Assembly (NCBI RefSeq): GCF_017086405.1
Contig: NZ_CP070973.1
Span: 6,728,739 to 6,792,738, forward strand
DNA length: 64,000 nt
Source of the DNA: Mycobacterium gordonae
Lineage (GTDB): Bacteria > Actinomycetota > Actinomycetes > Mycobacteriales > Mycobacteriaceae
Direction: 5' to 3'
The notes beneath the pieces are model-generated. The model made no database searches, had not been told where the DNA came from, and was given only the letters and a program-made list of their open reading frames with translations. Both the position numbers and the translations under genes were made by a program. Positions 43,917-53,821 of this stretch are shown piece by piece; within the stretch, counting starts at the first letter, position 1, and every line of letters begins with the position of its first letter.

Positions 43917-44053
43917 ATCACGATCCCTCCGCGGCAGCCGGACGCGTAGCCATCGGGACGATAACCACCATCACTTCATCTTCCAGAGAACACCGACATA
44001 TTCCCGACCATTTCAGTTGCACGAGGGAGACGGGTACCCAATTCTCATCCCGG

Positions 44054-44692
44054 CTACTGGCCCAGCGCGTTCTGCATGGCCCCGGCCAGCACGCTCACCG
44101 CGGGCCCGGCGTTGCCAGATTGGCAGACCTTGGCCTGGAGCAACACGTTTTCGCGCAGCCGGGTTTGAACGAAGCACCGGCGGTCGGTTCCCGCCTCCTG
44201 CTTGGTCCAGTTCGCGTCGGTCGCCGTCGCGGGGCCCCCGGCGAACGACCAGACCTGCGTGGTGCCGTTGTCCAGATGCATCGCGGTCGTCTGTCCAGAG
44301 CAGCCCGCGGTGCGGTCCACCACCCGGTGATAGGCACGGTCGGCCGCGTCATTGGTGGCGAAGACGCCGACCGCCTGCTTGACGAGATGATTCTCATCGC
44401 TGGCCGACGTCTGGGCGGTGGCCCCGTTGAAGGCGGCCAGGTCGGGGTCGTTGTAGACCTCCGGCAGGCCGATCTCCGCCCAGTTGTTGCACGCCGGCAG
44501 GTCCACCGAGTACGCCTGGAACGGTTCGTTGAACACCGCTTCCCACCCCATCGGGGCGCCGACGATATTGCCGACCGATCCCTTGCCGAGCACGGCGTAG
44601 GACACCACTCCCGGCTCCGACGGATGGGCCGCCGCACTGGCCGCTCCCCCGACCGCCAGGCCGATACCTGCCGCTATGAGGGCAAGCCGCAT
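44054..44692 (-). CDS. secreted PknH-sensor-like domain protein (Rv3705c-like)
   Basis: The 212-residue protein has a signal peptide (MRLALIAAGIGLAVGGAASA, cleavage after AAA/H) and a PknH-like extracellular sensor domain with paired cysteines (LPACNNWAEIG, TAGCSGQTTAM, RRCFVQTRLR, KVCQSGNAG). Such domains sit outside the cell and may bind a ligand. It starts 7 nt from the Ohr gene's stop on the same strand and may be read with it. Confidence 0.85.
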   Translation of the reverse strand: MRLALIAAGIGLAVGGAASAAAHPSEPGVVSYAVLGKGSVGNIVGAPMGWEAVFNEPFQAYSVDLPACNNWAEIGLPEVYNDPDLAAFNGATAQTSASDENHLVKQAVGVFATNDAADRAYHRVVDRTAGCSGQTTAMHLDNGTTQVWSFAGGPATATDANWTKQEAGTDRRCFVQTRLRENVLLQAKVCQSGNAGPAVSVLAGAMQNALGQ

Positions 44693-44698
44693 GCCGTC

Positions 44699-45127
44699 CT
44701 ACACCTTGGCCGATACGTCGACGTCAACGTTGCCCTTGGTGGCCTTGGAATACGGGCACACCTGATGGGCCTGGTGCACCAGGTCGTCGGCCGTGCTCTG
44801 GTCCACGCCCGGCAGATAGCCGACGATCTTGCCGGTCAGGCCAAACCCGCCCTCGGAGTCCTTGCCGAACCCGACCTCGACGGTGACGTTGGTGGCGTCA
44901 TCGAGCTTCACCTTGGCCTTACCGGCCACCAGCCGCAGCGCGCCCAGGAAGCATGCCGCGTAACCGGCGGAGAACAACTGCTCGGGGTTGGTGCCCTCGC
45001 CGCTGCCGCCCATCGCCTTGGGCGGGCGAGTGTCCATGTCGATCCGGCCGTCGTCGGACTTCACGTGGCCGTCCCGCCCGCCGCCTGTCGCCGTGGATGC
45101 GGTGGTGTAAACGACTTCGATACTCAT
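44699..45127 (-). CDS. ohr: organic hydroperoxide reductase Ohr (OsmC family)
   Basis: The 142-residue protein from Met at 45127 (MSIEVVYTTASTATGGGRDG) has both redox cysteines: SAGYAACFLGAL and HQAHQVCPYSKAT. Ohr reduces organic hydroperoxides to alcohols and is recycled by dihydrolipoamide. A slightly longer start (45139) is possible. It lies directly downstream of the catalase gene in the same direction, 28 nt apart. Confidence 0.93.
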   Translation of the reverse strand: MSIEVVYTTASTATGGGRDGHVKSDDGRIDMDTRPPKAMGGSGEGTNPEQLFSAGYAACFLGALRLVAGKAKVKLDDATNVTVEVGFGKDSEGGFGLTGKIVGYLPGVDQSTADDLVHQAHQVCPYSKATKGNVDVDVSAKV

Positions 45128-45155
45128 GGGCTCGATCATGCCAGCCCGGTTGTCC

Positions 45156-46604
45156 TCAGCCGAGGTTCGCCCGCACGCCCTCTTCGACCTTCTTGCCGAG
45201 GTCGGGGTCGACGTTGCGCCAGTAGTCGAACACGCGGGACAGCACCGGCTCCTTCACGCCCTTGGAAATGTGTCCGATGATGTTGTTAGCCAACCGATCC
45301 CGCGCATCGTCATCGAGCACCTCGCGGACCAGGGTGCCGGCCTGACCCCAATCGTCATCCTCGGGACGCAGCGTGTAAGCAGCCCTGATCATTTCGCCAT
45401 CAGCCTGCCAGCGCACCTCGGCTGCGCGCGCCGGATCGGCGTGCGGGCCGCCGAAAGAGTTGGGCGCGTATACCGGATCCGTCGCGTTCTTGATCCGCAT
45501 GGCGCCGTCTTTCGAGTAGCTGTTGACCTCCACTTTCGGCGTGTTGACGGGGATCTGTTTGTAGTTCGTCCCGAGTCGGGCCCGGTGCGCATCCGCGTAG
45601 GAGAACCCGCGCGCGAGCAGCATCTTGTCCGGGCTCAGGCCGGTGCCGGGGACGATGTTGTTCGGCTCGAATGCGGCCTGCTCCATCTCGGTGTGGTAGT
45701 CGGCGACGTTGCGGGTCAGCGTCAACTTGCCGACGTCGATCAGCGGGTAATCGCCGTGCGGCCACACCTTGGTCAGGTCGAAGGGGTTGTACCGGTAGGT
45801 CTTCGCCTCCTCGAACGGCATGATCTGCATCTTGAGCGTCCAACTCGGGAAGTCGCCGCGCTCGATGGTCTCGTACAGATCGCGCTGGTGGTAGTCGCCG
45901 TCCTCGCCGGCCAGCCGATCGGCGTCTTGCTGCGTCAGGTAATCGATGCCCTGGTCGCTGATGAAGTGATACTTCACCCAGAAGATCTCGTCGTTGGCAT
46001 TGATCCAGCTGTAGGTGTGGCTGCTGTAGCCGTTCATGTGGCGCCAGGTCTTGGGGATCCCGCGATCGCCCATCAACCAGGTCACCTGATGCGCCGACTC
46101 CGGCACCAGGGTCCAGAAATCCCACTGCATGGTGTGATCGCGCAGATTGGTTGCCAGCATCCGCTTTTGGGACCGGATGAAGTGCTGGAACTTCATCGGG
46201 TCCCGGATGAAGAAGACCGGGGTGTTGTTGCCGACCATGTCGAAGTTGCCCTCCGACGTGTAGAACTTCAGGGCGAAGCCCCGCGGGTCTCGCCAGGTGT
46301 CTGGGCTGCCCCGCTCGCCGGCGACGGTGGAGAACCTGATCAAGGTGTCGGTCTTGGTACCAGGCTGAAACACCGCCGCCCTGGTGTATTGACTGACGTC
46401 GTGGGTCACCTCGAAGTGACCGAAAGCGCCGCCGCCCTTGGCATGCGGTTGGCGCTCCGGGATGCGCTCCCGGTTGAATTGCGCCATCTGCTCGATCAGG
46501 TAATGATCCTGCAGCAGGATCGGACCGTCGGGGCCGAGCGTCAACGACCGCTCGTCGCTTGGGGCGGGGCTGCCGCCGTCAGTCGTGGTGTAGCGTTCGG
46601 TCAT
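45156..46604 (-). CDS. katA: monofunctional haem catalase, clade 3
   Basis: The 482-residue protein has the distal histidine region RERIPERQPHAKGGGAFGHF, the distal asparagine region FDMVGNNTPVFFIRDP, the proximal haem tyrosine RGFSYADAHRARLG and the NADPH-type small-subunit end. It breaks down hydrogen peroxide and differs from the KatG catalase-peroxidase. A GAGGAG site 7-8 nt before ATG 46604 supports the start. The upstream 90 bp are AT-rich. M. tuberculosis has no counterpart at this locus. Confidence 0.96.
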   Translation of the reverse strand: MTERYTTTDGGSPAPSDERSLTLGPDGPILLQDHYLIEQMAQFNRERIPERQPHAKGGGAFGHFEVTHDVSQYTRAAVFQPGTKTDTLIRFSTVAGERGSPDTWRDPRGFALKFYTSEGNFDMVGNNTPVFFIRDPMKFQHFIRSQKRMLATNLRDHTMQWDFWTLVPESAHQVTWLMGDRGIPKTWRHMNGYSSHTYSWINANDEIFWVKYHFISDQGIDYLTQQDADRLAGEDGDYHQRDLYETIERGDFPSWTLKMQIMPFEEAKTYRYNPFDLTKVWPHGDYPLIDVGKLTLTRNVADYHTEMEQAAFEPNNIVPGTGLSPDKMLLARGFSYADAHRARLGTNYKQIPVNTPKVEVNSYSKDGAMRIKNATDPVYAPNSFGGPHADPARAAEVRWQADGEMIRAAYTLRPEDDDWGQAGTLVREVLDDDARDRLANNIIGHISKGVKEPVLSRVFDYWRNVDPDLGKKVEEGVRANLG

Positions 46605-46699
46605 TTCGCGATCTCCTCTACCTGAAATATCGAAAAATTAAGCGCATAACGAGAATTCGGTTTATCTACCCTGAGTTACCCCGCATCGGCGCCCCGAAA

Positions 46700-47104
46700 C
46701 TAGGGGCGGTTAGCAGGACTGCTGGGAGCCGTCGGAGCGGAAGTCGGCGTTTGACCGGGTCCGGCACCGGGGATGCCCGGAGCCATGCCCGGAGGAGGGG
46801 GTCCACCCGGGTAGCGGAATTGCCACCCGGGACCGCCGTAACCGCCGTAACCGTCGGGACCGTCGGGACCGTCGGGCCGGAACATGCCGTGGTGGTGGTG
46901 GCGATGGTAGTAACCGTGTCCGGCGCCGAAGACCATGGCAGCGGTGAACAGGACGGTGGACGCGATGAACACGATTCCGGCGACGATCACGACCCAGGCC
47001 GCGACTACGTAGAGGCGCGGCGGCTTGTCCCGGAACTCCGGCCGGGGTGGCGGAGCGGTCGCGACCGAAGCCGGCGGTGCGGTGGGTTCGGGTGTTTCAC
47101 TCAT
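46700..47104 (-). CDS. small His/Gly/Pro-rich membrane protein (Rv3705A-like)
   Basis: The 134-residue protein has a Pro-rich head, one membrane helix (about 32-60; LYVVAAWVVIVAGIVFIAST) and an outside tail starting with a histidine cluster (HGYYHRHHHHGMF) then Gly/Pro repeats. It shares layout and helix with the gene at 47220-47585, so the two are tandem duplicates. The His cluster could bind metal; function unknown. Confidence 0.8.
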   Translation of the reverse strand: MSETPEPTAPPASVATAPPPRPEFRDKPPRLYVVAAWVVIVAGIVFIASTVLFTAAMVFGAGHGYYHRHHHHGMFRPDGPDGPDGYGGYGGPGWQFRYPGGPPPPGMAPGIPGAGPGQTPTSAPTAPSSPANRP

Positions 47105-47219
47105 ACCTTCGAATATCGTCCTCGCCCGGAGCAGCGTAAAGGGGCACGATCACAAAGTTGCCGTGAATTGATGAAGCCCGGCGCTCGCAGGTGAGCGCCG
47201 GGCTGCGGGTTGAGTGCGT

Positions 47220-47585
47220 TCAGCGACCGGGTGTGGGTGAAGGCGTGACGGACGGGGCTACCGAGCTCGGAACCTGGCCGGGTCCGGTCGGTCCGTTTCC
47301 CGGCCCAAACTGCTGAGTTCCCCCGTTGGCGGGAAATCCCGAGCGGTGCATCATCGCCGGGTGGTGCTTGTGGTGGCGGTGATGACCGCCGCCGTGCCCG
47401 GCGGCCAGGCCCAGCCGGAAGCCGGTGAAGAAGATGACCGAGACGATGAAGACGATCCCGGCGACGATTGCCACCCAGGCCGCGGCCTTGAAGACCTTGG
47501 GGGTGTGGCGTTCCATCCGCTCAGCGGGTGGTGGTGCTACGGCGGTCGAAGTCCGCGTGGTCGGAGTGTCGGAAATTTCGCTCAT
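47220..47585 (-). CDS. small His/Pro-rich membrane protein (Rv3706c-like)
   Basis: The 121-residue paralogue of the previous gene has an MSE start, Pro/Ala head and membrane helix KAAAWVAIVAGIVFIVSVIF. A histidine cluster follows (GHGGGHHRHHKHHPAMMH), then a Gly/Pro/Ser/Thr tail. The 115-bp gap and parallel direction fit tandem duplication. Function unknown. Confidence 0.8.
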   Translation of the reverse strand: MSEISDTPTTRTSTAVAPPPAERMERHTPKVFKAAAWVAIVAGIVFIVSVIFFTGFRLGLAAGHGGGHHRHHKHHPAMMHRSGFPANGGTQQFGPGNGPTGPGQVPSSVAPSVTPSPTPGR

Positions 47586-47661
47586 GACACGAATGATCGG
47601 GGCCGAACAGTAGTGACCGCTATGCGCTGGTTAGGTAGCAGCTGTGAGGGCACAAACCCTC

Positions 47662-47835
47662 TCACCTGGACGGACCCGGGACGCTGGCCAGCGCCGTGGC
47701 GACACCGACGCCCTTGGGCCAAGACGACGGATGCCGGCGCTTCGCCTCATCGATCTCCACGGCCCGGCGCCGCGCGGCACGCCACCTACGGTGAGACTGC
47801 AAGGCGATGACGTTCGTCTCGGAAGCTGGCGCCAT
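47662..47835 (-). CDS. possible 57-residue basic protein
   Basis: An open frame of 57 codons begins MAPASETNVIALQSHRRWRA and continues with an Arg/Ala-rich stretch. ATG 47835 has a GAAGGG ribosome site 8 nt upstream. The composition (RRWRAARRRAVEIDEAKRR) suggests a nucleic-acid-binding helix. No family recognised; coding status is uncertain. Confidence 0.45.
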   Translation of the reverse strand: MAPASETNVIALQSHRRWRAARRRAVEIDEAKRRHPSSWPKGVGVATALASVPGPSR

Positions 47836-48017
47836 GTTCCGATCCCTTCGCAGGCGTTGCACTTCCCATTCGAACAGGCAGTGCGGTGAACCGGTAGGGA
47901 CCGAAGTCCTTAATGCCACCGAATCGAGACCTTCCTTCGATTGACGGGCTCTACCTGCGGGTATAGCCAACTATGTACGCCACGAAATTGCACACGCGCC
48001 AGCGCCGCGGCAACCAC

Positions 48018-48299
48018 ATGATCCGGGCGCTCACCGTCATAGCGGGCATCGGCTCCGCCGCCTGGAACGGCGGCCTGGGCATCGCCCATGCCAACCCCAG
48101 CCAAGAGCAGCAAGCATGCGCGCTGATGGACGACAGCGCCGCCGCAATCCATTTTGGGTACGGAAACTCCACCCCGCAATACGCATACGCGGTGCTGTCT
48201 AGGCAGATGCCGGCAGACGTCGCGGCGCAAGTGATATCCGCCGCCACTCGTACCCACTGCCCCCACCACGCGGCCGAGCTACCGCCGGGCTGGCGTTAG
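48018..48299 (+). CDS. secreted DUF732 protein
   Basis: The 93-residue protein has a signal peptide (MIRALTVIAGIGSAAWNGGL, end IAHA) and a short DUF732-type domain with two cysteines (QQACALMDDSAAAI and TRTHCPHHA). DUF732 proteins are small secreted mycobacterial proteins of unknown role. ATG 48018 was chosen as the signal-peptide start; 47973 is an alternative. It converges with the DUF4185 gene. Confidence 0.7.
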   Translation: MIRALTVIAGIGSAAWNGGLGIAHANPSQEQQACALMDDSAAAIHFGYGNSTPQYAYAVLSRQMPADVAAQVISAATRTHCPHHAAELPPGWR

Positions 48300-48300
48300 T

Positions 48301-49434
48301 TCAGGGCTGGAACGGATTGACCGCGTACTGAATCACCCGGTACGGCGCATCCTGACGTGCTTCGGTATTCCACTGGCTGACGAATATCCGCAACTCGTCG
48401 AGCGTGGAGCCGGGTGAGATGTAGCCGCCGTAGGGCTGCGCGAGCCGGTTGTCCTGCGGCGGCGGCAGGCTCTCCGGCGGATCGGGCCATTCGTCGTCGT
48501 GCTGCACGACGGTCGTGACCGGCGCGGCACCCAGCGAGGTCGGATCGGCGGCCACCCGGACCTCCATGTCGCCGGTGGTGGCATTGAAATACGACAGCAC
48601 CGTCATGCCGTCGATCTGCTTGATGCTCACTTCGCCGACCAGGTCAGGCCACAGCGGCGTCGGCGTTCTGTTCCAGCCTCCGCCCGGGCCGGCTGCCCAG
48701 CCCTGCCAGGAGGACCGGTCGGTGAACGCCTCGGGTGTGGCCCGATACAGCACCACCGGCTGCCGCCGGGTGAAACTGTCGGCCACGATGTACACCCAGC
48801 CGGTGGGCGAGTCCGGCTTCGGAATCGGGTCGTAGTAGCCACTGATCTGCGTCTGGCGGCCGCCCTGGAAGGACGCGGGCCGCACCGACCCGGAAACCGT
48901 CTCCCAGCCGCCGCGGGCGGGGTCGACCCGAACCAGCCGCGAATTCTGCGGGTCCAGATTCTTCGTCGTGGCCACCATCAGATAGTTGCGCCGGTTGATC
49001 TGCACCACCCCGGCCGGCAGCTGTGACGCTCCGGGCGGTGTGGGATCGGCCAGCAGCGGCCGGCTGATGCCCATCACCCTCGTATAGCGAACCCCGTTGG
49101 GGTCGTCGACCGATGCGGTGTCCACCCGCAAGGCGACCGGGGCATACCAGCCGCCGTATCCGACGCCCTGGCCGGCGAAGCTGTCGCCGCAGACCTGCAG
49201 CAACTGGCTGGGGAACTCGACGAACTCACACAGGTCGGTGGCGCCGATGCCGTAATCCGCGGTCGGTGTCCCAGTACCGGCCGTCGCACCCATGCGCACT
49301 ACATGACCCGGCGCCAGCGGCTGCAGCACAGGTTGCGGAACCGGCGCCGGCGGGTCGGCGTGCGCAGGGCAAAACCATTGCGGGACAAGGAAAAACACAA
49401 CAAGCAAGCACCGCGCGGCGAAAGCGGTACGCAA
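48301..49434 (-). CDS. secreted DUF4185 protein (Rv3707c-like)
   Basis: The 377-residue protein has a signal peptide (MRTAFAARCLLVVFFLVPQW, cleavage near AHA/D) and a DUF4185 beta-propeller-like domain with repeated YGG/WYAP and YLMVATTKNLDPQNSRLVRV segments. Similar proteins resemble glycoside-hydrolase propellers; recently some were shown to act on mycobacterial cell-wall arabinan or galactan. That link is by family only. It stands 10 nt from the asd stop, on the same strand. Confidence 0.8.
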   Translation of the reverse strand: MRTAFAARCLLVVFFLVPQWFCPAHADPPAPVPQPVLQPLAPGHVVRMGATAGTGTPTADYGIGATDLCEFVEFPSQLLQVCGDSFAGQGVGYGGWYAPVALRVDTASVDDPNGVRYTRVMGISRPLLADPTPPGASQLPAGVVQINRRNYLMVATTKNLDPQNSRLVRVDPARGGWETVSGSVRPASFQGGRQTQISGYYDPIPKPDSPTGWVYIVADSFTRRQPVVLYRATPEAFTDRSSWQGWAAGPGGGWNRTPTPLWPDLVGEVSIKQIDGMTVLSYFNATTGDMEVRVAADPTSLGAAPVTTVVQHDDEWPDPPESLPPPQDNRLAQPYGGYISPGSTLDELRIFVSQWNTEARQDAPYRVIQYAVNPFQP

Positions 49435-49443
49435 CTCGCTCGA

Positions 49444-50477
49444 CTAGAGTTCGGCGGCCAGCAACTCGGCGATCTGGATCGTGTTCAGCGCCGCCCCCTT
49501 GCGCAGGTTGTCCCCCGAGACGAACAGCGCCAAGCCGCGCCCGTCCGGCACCCCCGGATCCTGCCGGATGCGGCCGACCAACGATTCGTCGATGCCCGCA
49601 GCGGCCAACGGCGTGGGCACGTCGACCAGCTTCACACCGGGTGCATCAGCCAACAGCTCCCGGGCCCGCTCCGGCGAGAGCGGCCGGGCGAATTCGGCGT
49701 TGATCGACAACGAGTGCCCGGTGAACACCGGAACCCGCACGCAGGTACCGCTGACCAGCAGGTCCGGAATCCCGAGAATCTTGCGGCTCTCCGAGCGCAG
49801 TTTCTGGTCCTCGTCGGTCTCGCCGGAACCGTCGTCGACCAACGACCCGGCCAACGGCACGACGTTGAACGCGATCGGCGCGACGTACTTGCTGGGCGGC
49901 GGAAAATCGATGGCGCCGCCGTCATGCACCAGTTGCTCCACGTCGTCGATGACCGCGCGCGCCTGTACCGCCAGCTCTTCGACCCCAGCCAGGCCGCTGC
50001 CCGAGACGGCCTGGTAGGACGACGCGATGAAGCGGACCAGCTGCGCTTCCTCGTGCAGCACCTTGAGCACCGGCATCGCGGCCATGGTGGTGCAGTTCGG
50101 GTTGGCGATGATGCCCTTCGGCCTCCGGTGTGCGTCCCGGGCGAAGTTCACCTCGGAGACCACCAGCGGCACGTCAGGGTCCTTGCGCCACGCCGACGAG
50201 TTGTCGATCACCGTCACCCCGGCTGCGGCGAACCGCGGCGCCTGCACCTTCGACATCGCTCCTCCGGCGGAGAACAACGCGATGTCCAGTCCGGTGGGAT
50301 CGGCCGTCTCGGCGTCCTCGACCTCGATCTCTTGGCCGCGGAACGGCAGCTTGCGGCCCTGCGAGCGGGCCGAGGCGAAAAACCGCACACTGGTCGCTGG
50401 GAAGTTGCGCTCGTCCAGCAGGGTGCGCATCACCTGGCCCACCTGACCGGTGGCGCCGACGACCCCGACCGCTACCA

Positions 50478-50478
<1 letters not shown>
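49444..50478 (-). CDS. asd: aspartate-semialdehyde dehydrogenase
   Basis: The 344-residue protein has the NADP motif VGVVGATGQVGQVMRTLL, the catalytic cysteine in GIIANPNCTTMAAM and SYQAVSGSGLAGVEEL. It reduces aspartyl phosphate to aspartate semialdehyde for lysine, diaminopimelate, methionine and threonine. The ATG shares one base with the ask stop (TAATG), so asd is translationally coupled to ask. Confidence 0.96.
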
Positions 50479-51743
<1,265 letters not shown>

Positions 51744-51897
51744 TGAACTCTTCCTGTCTTGGACGGGCCTGGTTTAAGTCCACAACAGAATACGTGGCGG
51801 CGCATCTTGATTTGTCCCCGATGCTGCCGGCTCGGGACGGTCCAGCGGCTCCCGGAGCGGTTTTGGCCGAAGCCCCGGGCGCGGTAGAGTGCAGTCC

Positions 51898-51939
51898 GTG
51901 CAGCGGGTGCTCCTTCTCGGACGCCGCGACGGGGTCTGA
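51898..51939 (+). CDS. leuL: leuA leader peptide
   Basis: GTG 51898 opens a 13-codon peptide, (V/M)QRVLLLGRRDGV, with three consecutive leucine codons (CTC CTT CTC). TAGAGT at 51885-51890 is a good -10 element, and the expected transcription start falls on or next to the GTG, so the peptide would be leaderless. Leucine attenuators before leuA have been predicted in actinobacteria. Ribosome stalling at the Leu codons would report leucine shortage. Confidence 0.75.
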   Translation: MQRVLLLGRRDGV

Positions 51940-51942
51940 TCC

Positions 51943-51983
51943 AGACCGGCTTCCCGTCGCGGGTGTTCGCGATGCGCCGGTCT
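51943..51983 (+). promoter_or_regulatory. leuA attenuator hairpin
   Basis: AGACCGGC (51943-51950) and GCCGGTCT (51976-51983) are perfect 8-bp complementary arms 3 nt after the leader stop, enclosing 25 bases with a further short GC-rich pairing. The hairpin ends 35 nt before leuA. No T-run follows, so it may act by folding over the leuA start region or through Rho instead of classical termination. Confidence 0.65.
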
Positions 51984-52018
51984 GAGGTTCCTTCTCAAAC
52001 ATCCCTGGAGCAACGACC

Positions 52019-53821
52019 GTGACTAATCCCGATTCACCCGACGCGTACACCTCAGCGCGCACCATCAACAAACCCGCCGGCCCGCCCAGGCCCGGCCAGC
52101 CGGCGTGGAATCCGCAGCGCGGGACGGCGATGCCGGTTCACCGGTACCGGCCGTTCGCCGACGAAGTCGAGCCCATCCGGGTGGCCGACCGCACCTGGCC
52201 TGACCGCGTCACCGAGAACGCACCGCTGTGGTGCGCGGTGGACCTGCGCGACGGCAACCAGGCACTGATCGACCCGATGAGCCCGGCGCGCAAGCGCCGC
52301 ATGTTCGACCTGCTGGTCCGCATGGGCTACAAGGAGATCGAGGTCGGGTTCCCCTCGGCCAGCCAGACCGACTTCGACTTCGTCCGCGACATCATCACCG
52401 ACGGCGCCATCCCGGACGACGTCACCATCCAGGTGCTGACCCAGTGCCGGCCCGAGCTGATCGAGCGCACCTTCCTGGCATGCGAGGGCGCGGCGAACGT
52501 CATCGTGCACTTCTACAACTCCACCTCGATCCTGCAGCGCCGCGTCGTCTTTCGCGCCGACCGGGCCGCCGTGCAGGAGATCGCCACCGCCGGCGCACGC
52601 AAGTGCATCGAGGAGGCGGCGAAGTACCCCGGCACCCGCTGGCGGTTCGAATACTCCCCGGAGTCCTACACCGGGACCGAACTGGAGTACGCCAAGCAGG
52701 TGTGCGACGCCGTCGGCGAGGTCATCCAGCCGACTCCGGACAACCCGATCATCTTCAACCTGCCAGCCACCGTGGAGATGGCGACACCCAACGTCTACGC
52801 CGACTCGATCGAGTGGATGAGCCGCAACCTGGCGCGCCGCGAATCCGTCATTCTGAGCCTGCACCCGCACAACGACCGCGGAACCGCCGTCGCCGCGGCC
52901 GAATTGGGGTATCAGGCCGGCGCCGACCGGATCGAGGGCTGCCTGTTCGGCAACGGTGAACGCACCGGCAACGTCTGCCTGGTCACGCTGGGGCTCAACC
53001 TGTTCTCCCGCGGCGTCGACCCGCAGATCGACTTCTCCAACATCGACGAGATCCGTCGCACCGTGGAGTACTGCAACCAACTGCCGGTCCACGAACGCCA
53101 TCCCTACGGCGGCGACCTGGTCTACACCGCGTTCTCCGGGAGCCACCAGGACGCCATCAACAAGGGTCTGGACCAGATGAAGGTCGACGCCGACGCGGCC
53201 GACACCGACGTCGAGGACATGCTGTGGCAGGTGCCGTATCTGCCGATCGACCCCAAAGACGTCGGCCGCACCTACGAGGCGGTGATCCGGGTCAACTCGC
53301 AGTCCGGCAAGGGCGGGGTGGCCTACATCATGAAGGCCGACCACGGCCTGGCCCTGCCGCGGCGGCTGCAGATCGAGTTCTCCCAGGTCATTCAGAAGAT
53401 GGCCGACGGCGAGGGCGGCGAGGTCTCGCCCAAGGAGATGTGGGAGGCGTTCTCCGAGGAATACCTGGCGCCGATCCTGCCGCTGGAACGCATCAAGCAA
53501 CGCGTGGACGCGTCCGAGGAGGACACCGGCACCACCAGCATCGCCGCCACCGTCAAGATCGACGGCGCGGAGACCGAGATTAGTGGAGCCGGCAACGGCC
53601 CACTGGCCGCGTTCGTCGATGCGCTGGGGACCGTCGGGTTCGACGTGGCAGTGCTGGACTACTCCGAGCATGCGATGAGCGCCGGCGACGACGCGCAGGC
53701 GGCCGCCTATGTGGAGGCTTCGGTGTCGGGGCGCACAGTGTGGGGCGTGGGCATCGCGCCGTCGATCACCACCGCGTCATTGCGGGCGGTGGTGTCGGCG
53801 GTCAACCGCGCTTCACGCTAG
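52019..53821 (+). CDS. leuA: 2-isopropylmalate synthase
   Basis: The 600-residue protein has catalytic-barrel motifs WCAVDLRDGNQALIDPM, EIEVGFPSASQTDFDFVR, LHPHNDRGTAVAAA and FGNGERTGN, and a C-terminal regulatory domain (about 470-600) for leucine feedback. It condenses acetyl-CoA with 2-ketoisovalerate, the first leucine step. GTG 52019. The 57-bp VNTR that lengthens M. tuberculosis LeuA is absent. Its stop shares CTAG with the convergent dnaQ-like gene. Confidence 0.96.
   Translation: MTNPDSPDAYTSARTINKPAGPPRPGQPAWNPQRGTAMPVHRYRPFADEVEPIRVADRTWPDRVTENAPLWCAVDLRDGNQALIDPMSPARKRRMFDLLVRMGYKEIEVGFPSASQTDFDFVRDIITDGAIPDDVTIQVLTQCRPELIERTFLACEGAANVIVHFYNSTSILQRRVVFRADRAAVQEIATAGARKCIEEAAKYPGTRWRFEYSPESYTGTELEYAKQVCDAVGEVIQPTPDNPIIFNLPATVEMATPNVYADSIEWMSRNLARRESVILSLHPHNDRGTAVAAAELGYQAGADRIEGCLFGNGERTGNVCLVTLGLNLFSRGVDPQIDFSNIDEIRRTVEYCNQLPVHERHPYGGDLVYTAFSGSHQDAINKGLDQMKVDADAADTDVEDMLWQVPYLPIDPKDVGRTYEAVIRVNSQSGKGGVAYIMKADHGLALPRRLQIEFSQVIQKMADGEGGEVSPKEMWEAFSEEYLAPILPLERIKQRVDASEEDTGTTSIAATVKIDGAETEISGAGNGPLAAFVDALGTVGFDVAVLDYSEHAMSAGDDAQAAAYVEASVSGRTVWGVGIAPSITTASLRAVVSAVNRASR

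Noticed and set aside
52052..53671. 539-codon open frame opposite leuA
   Set aside because: Antisense shadow of high-GC coding DNA; leuA has all family motifs.
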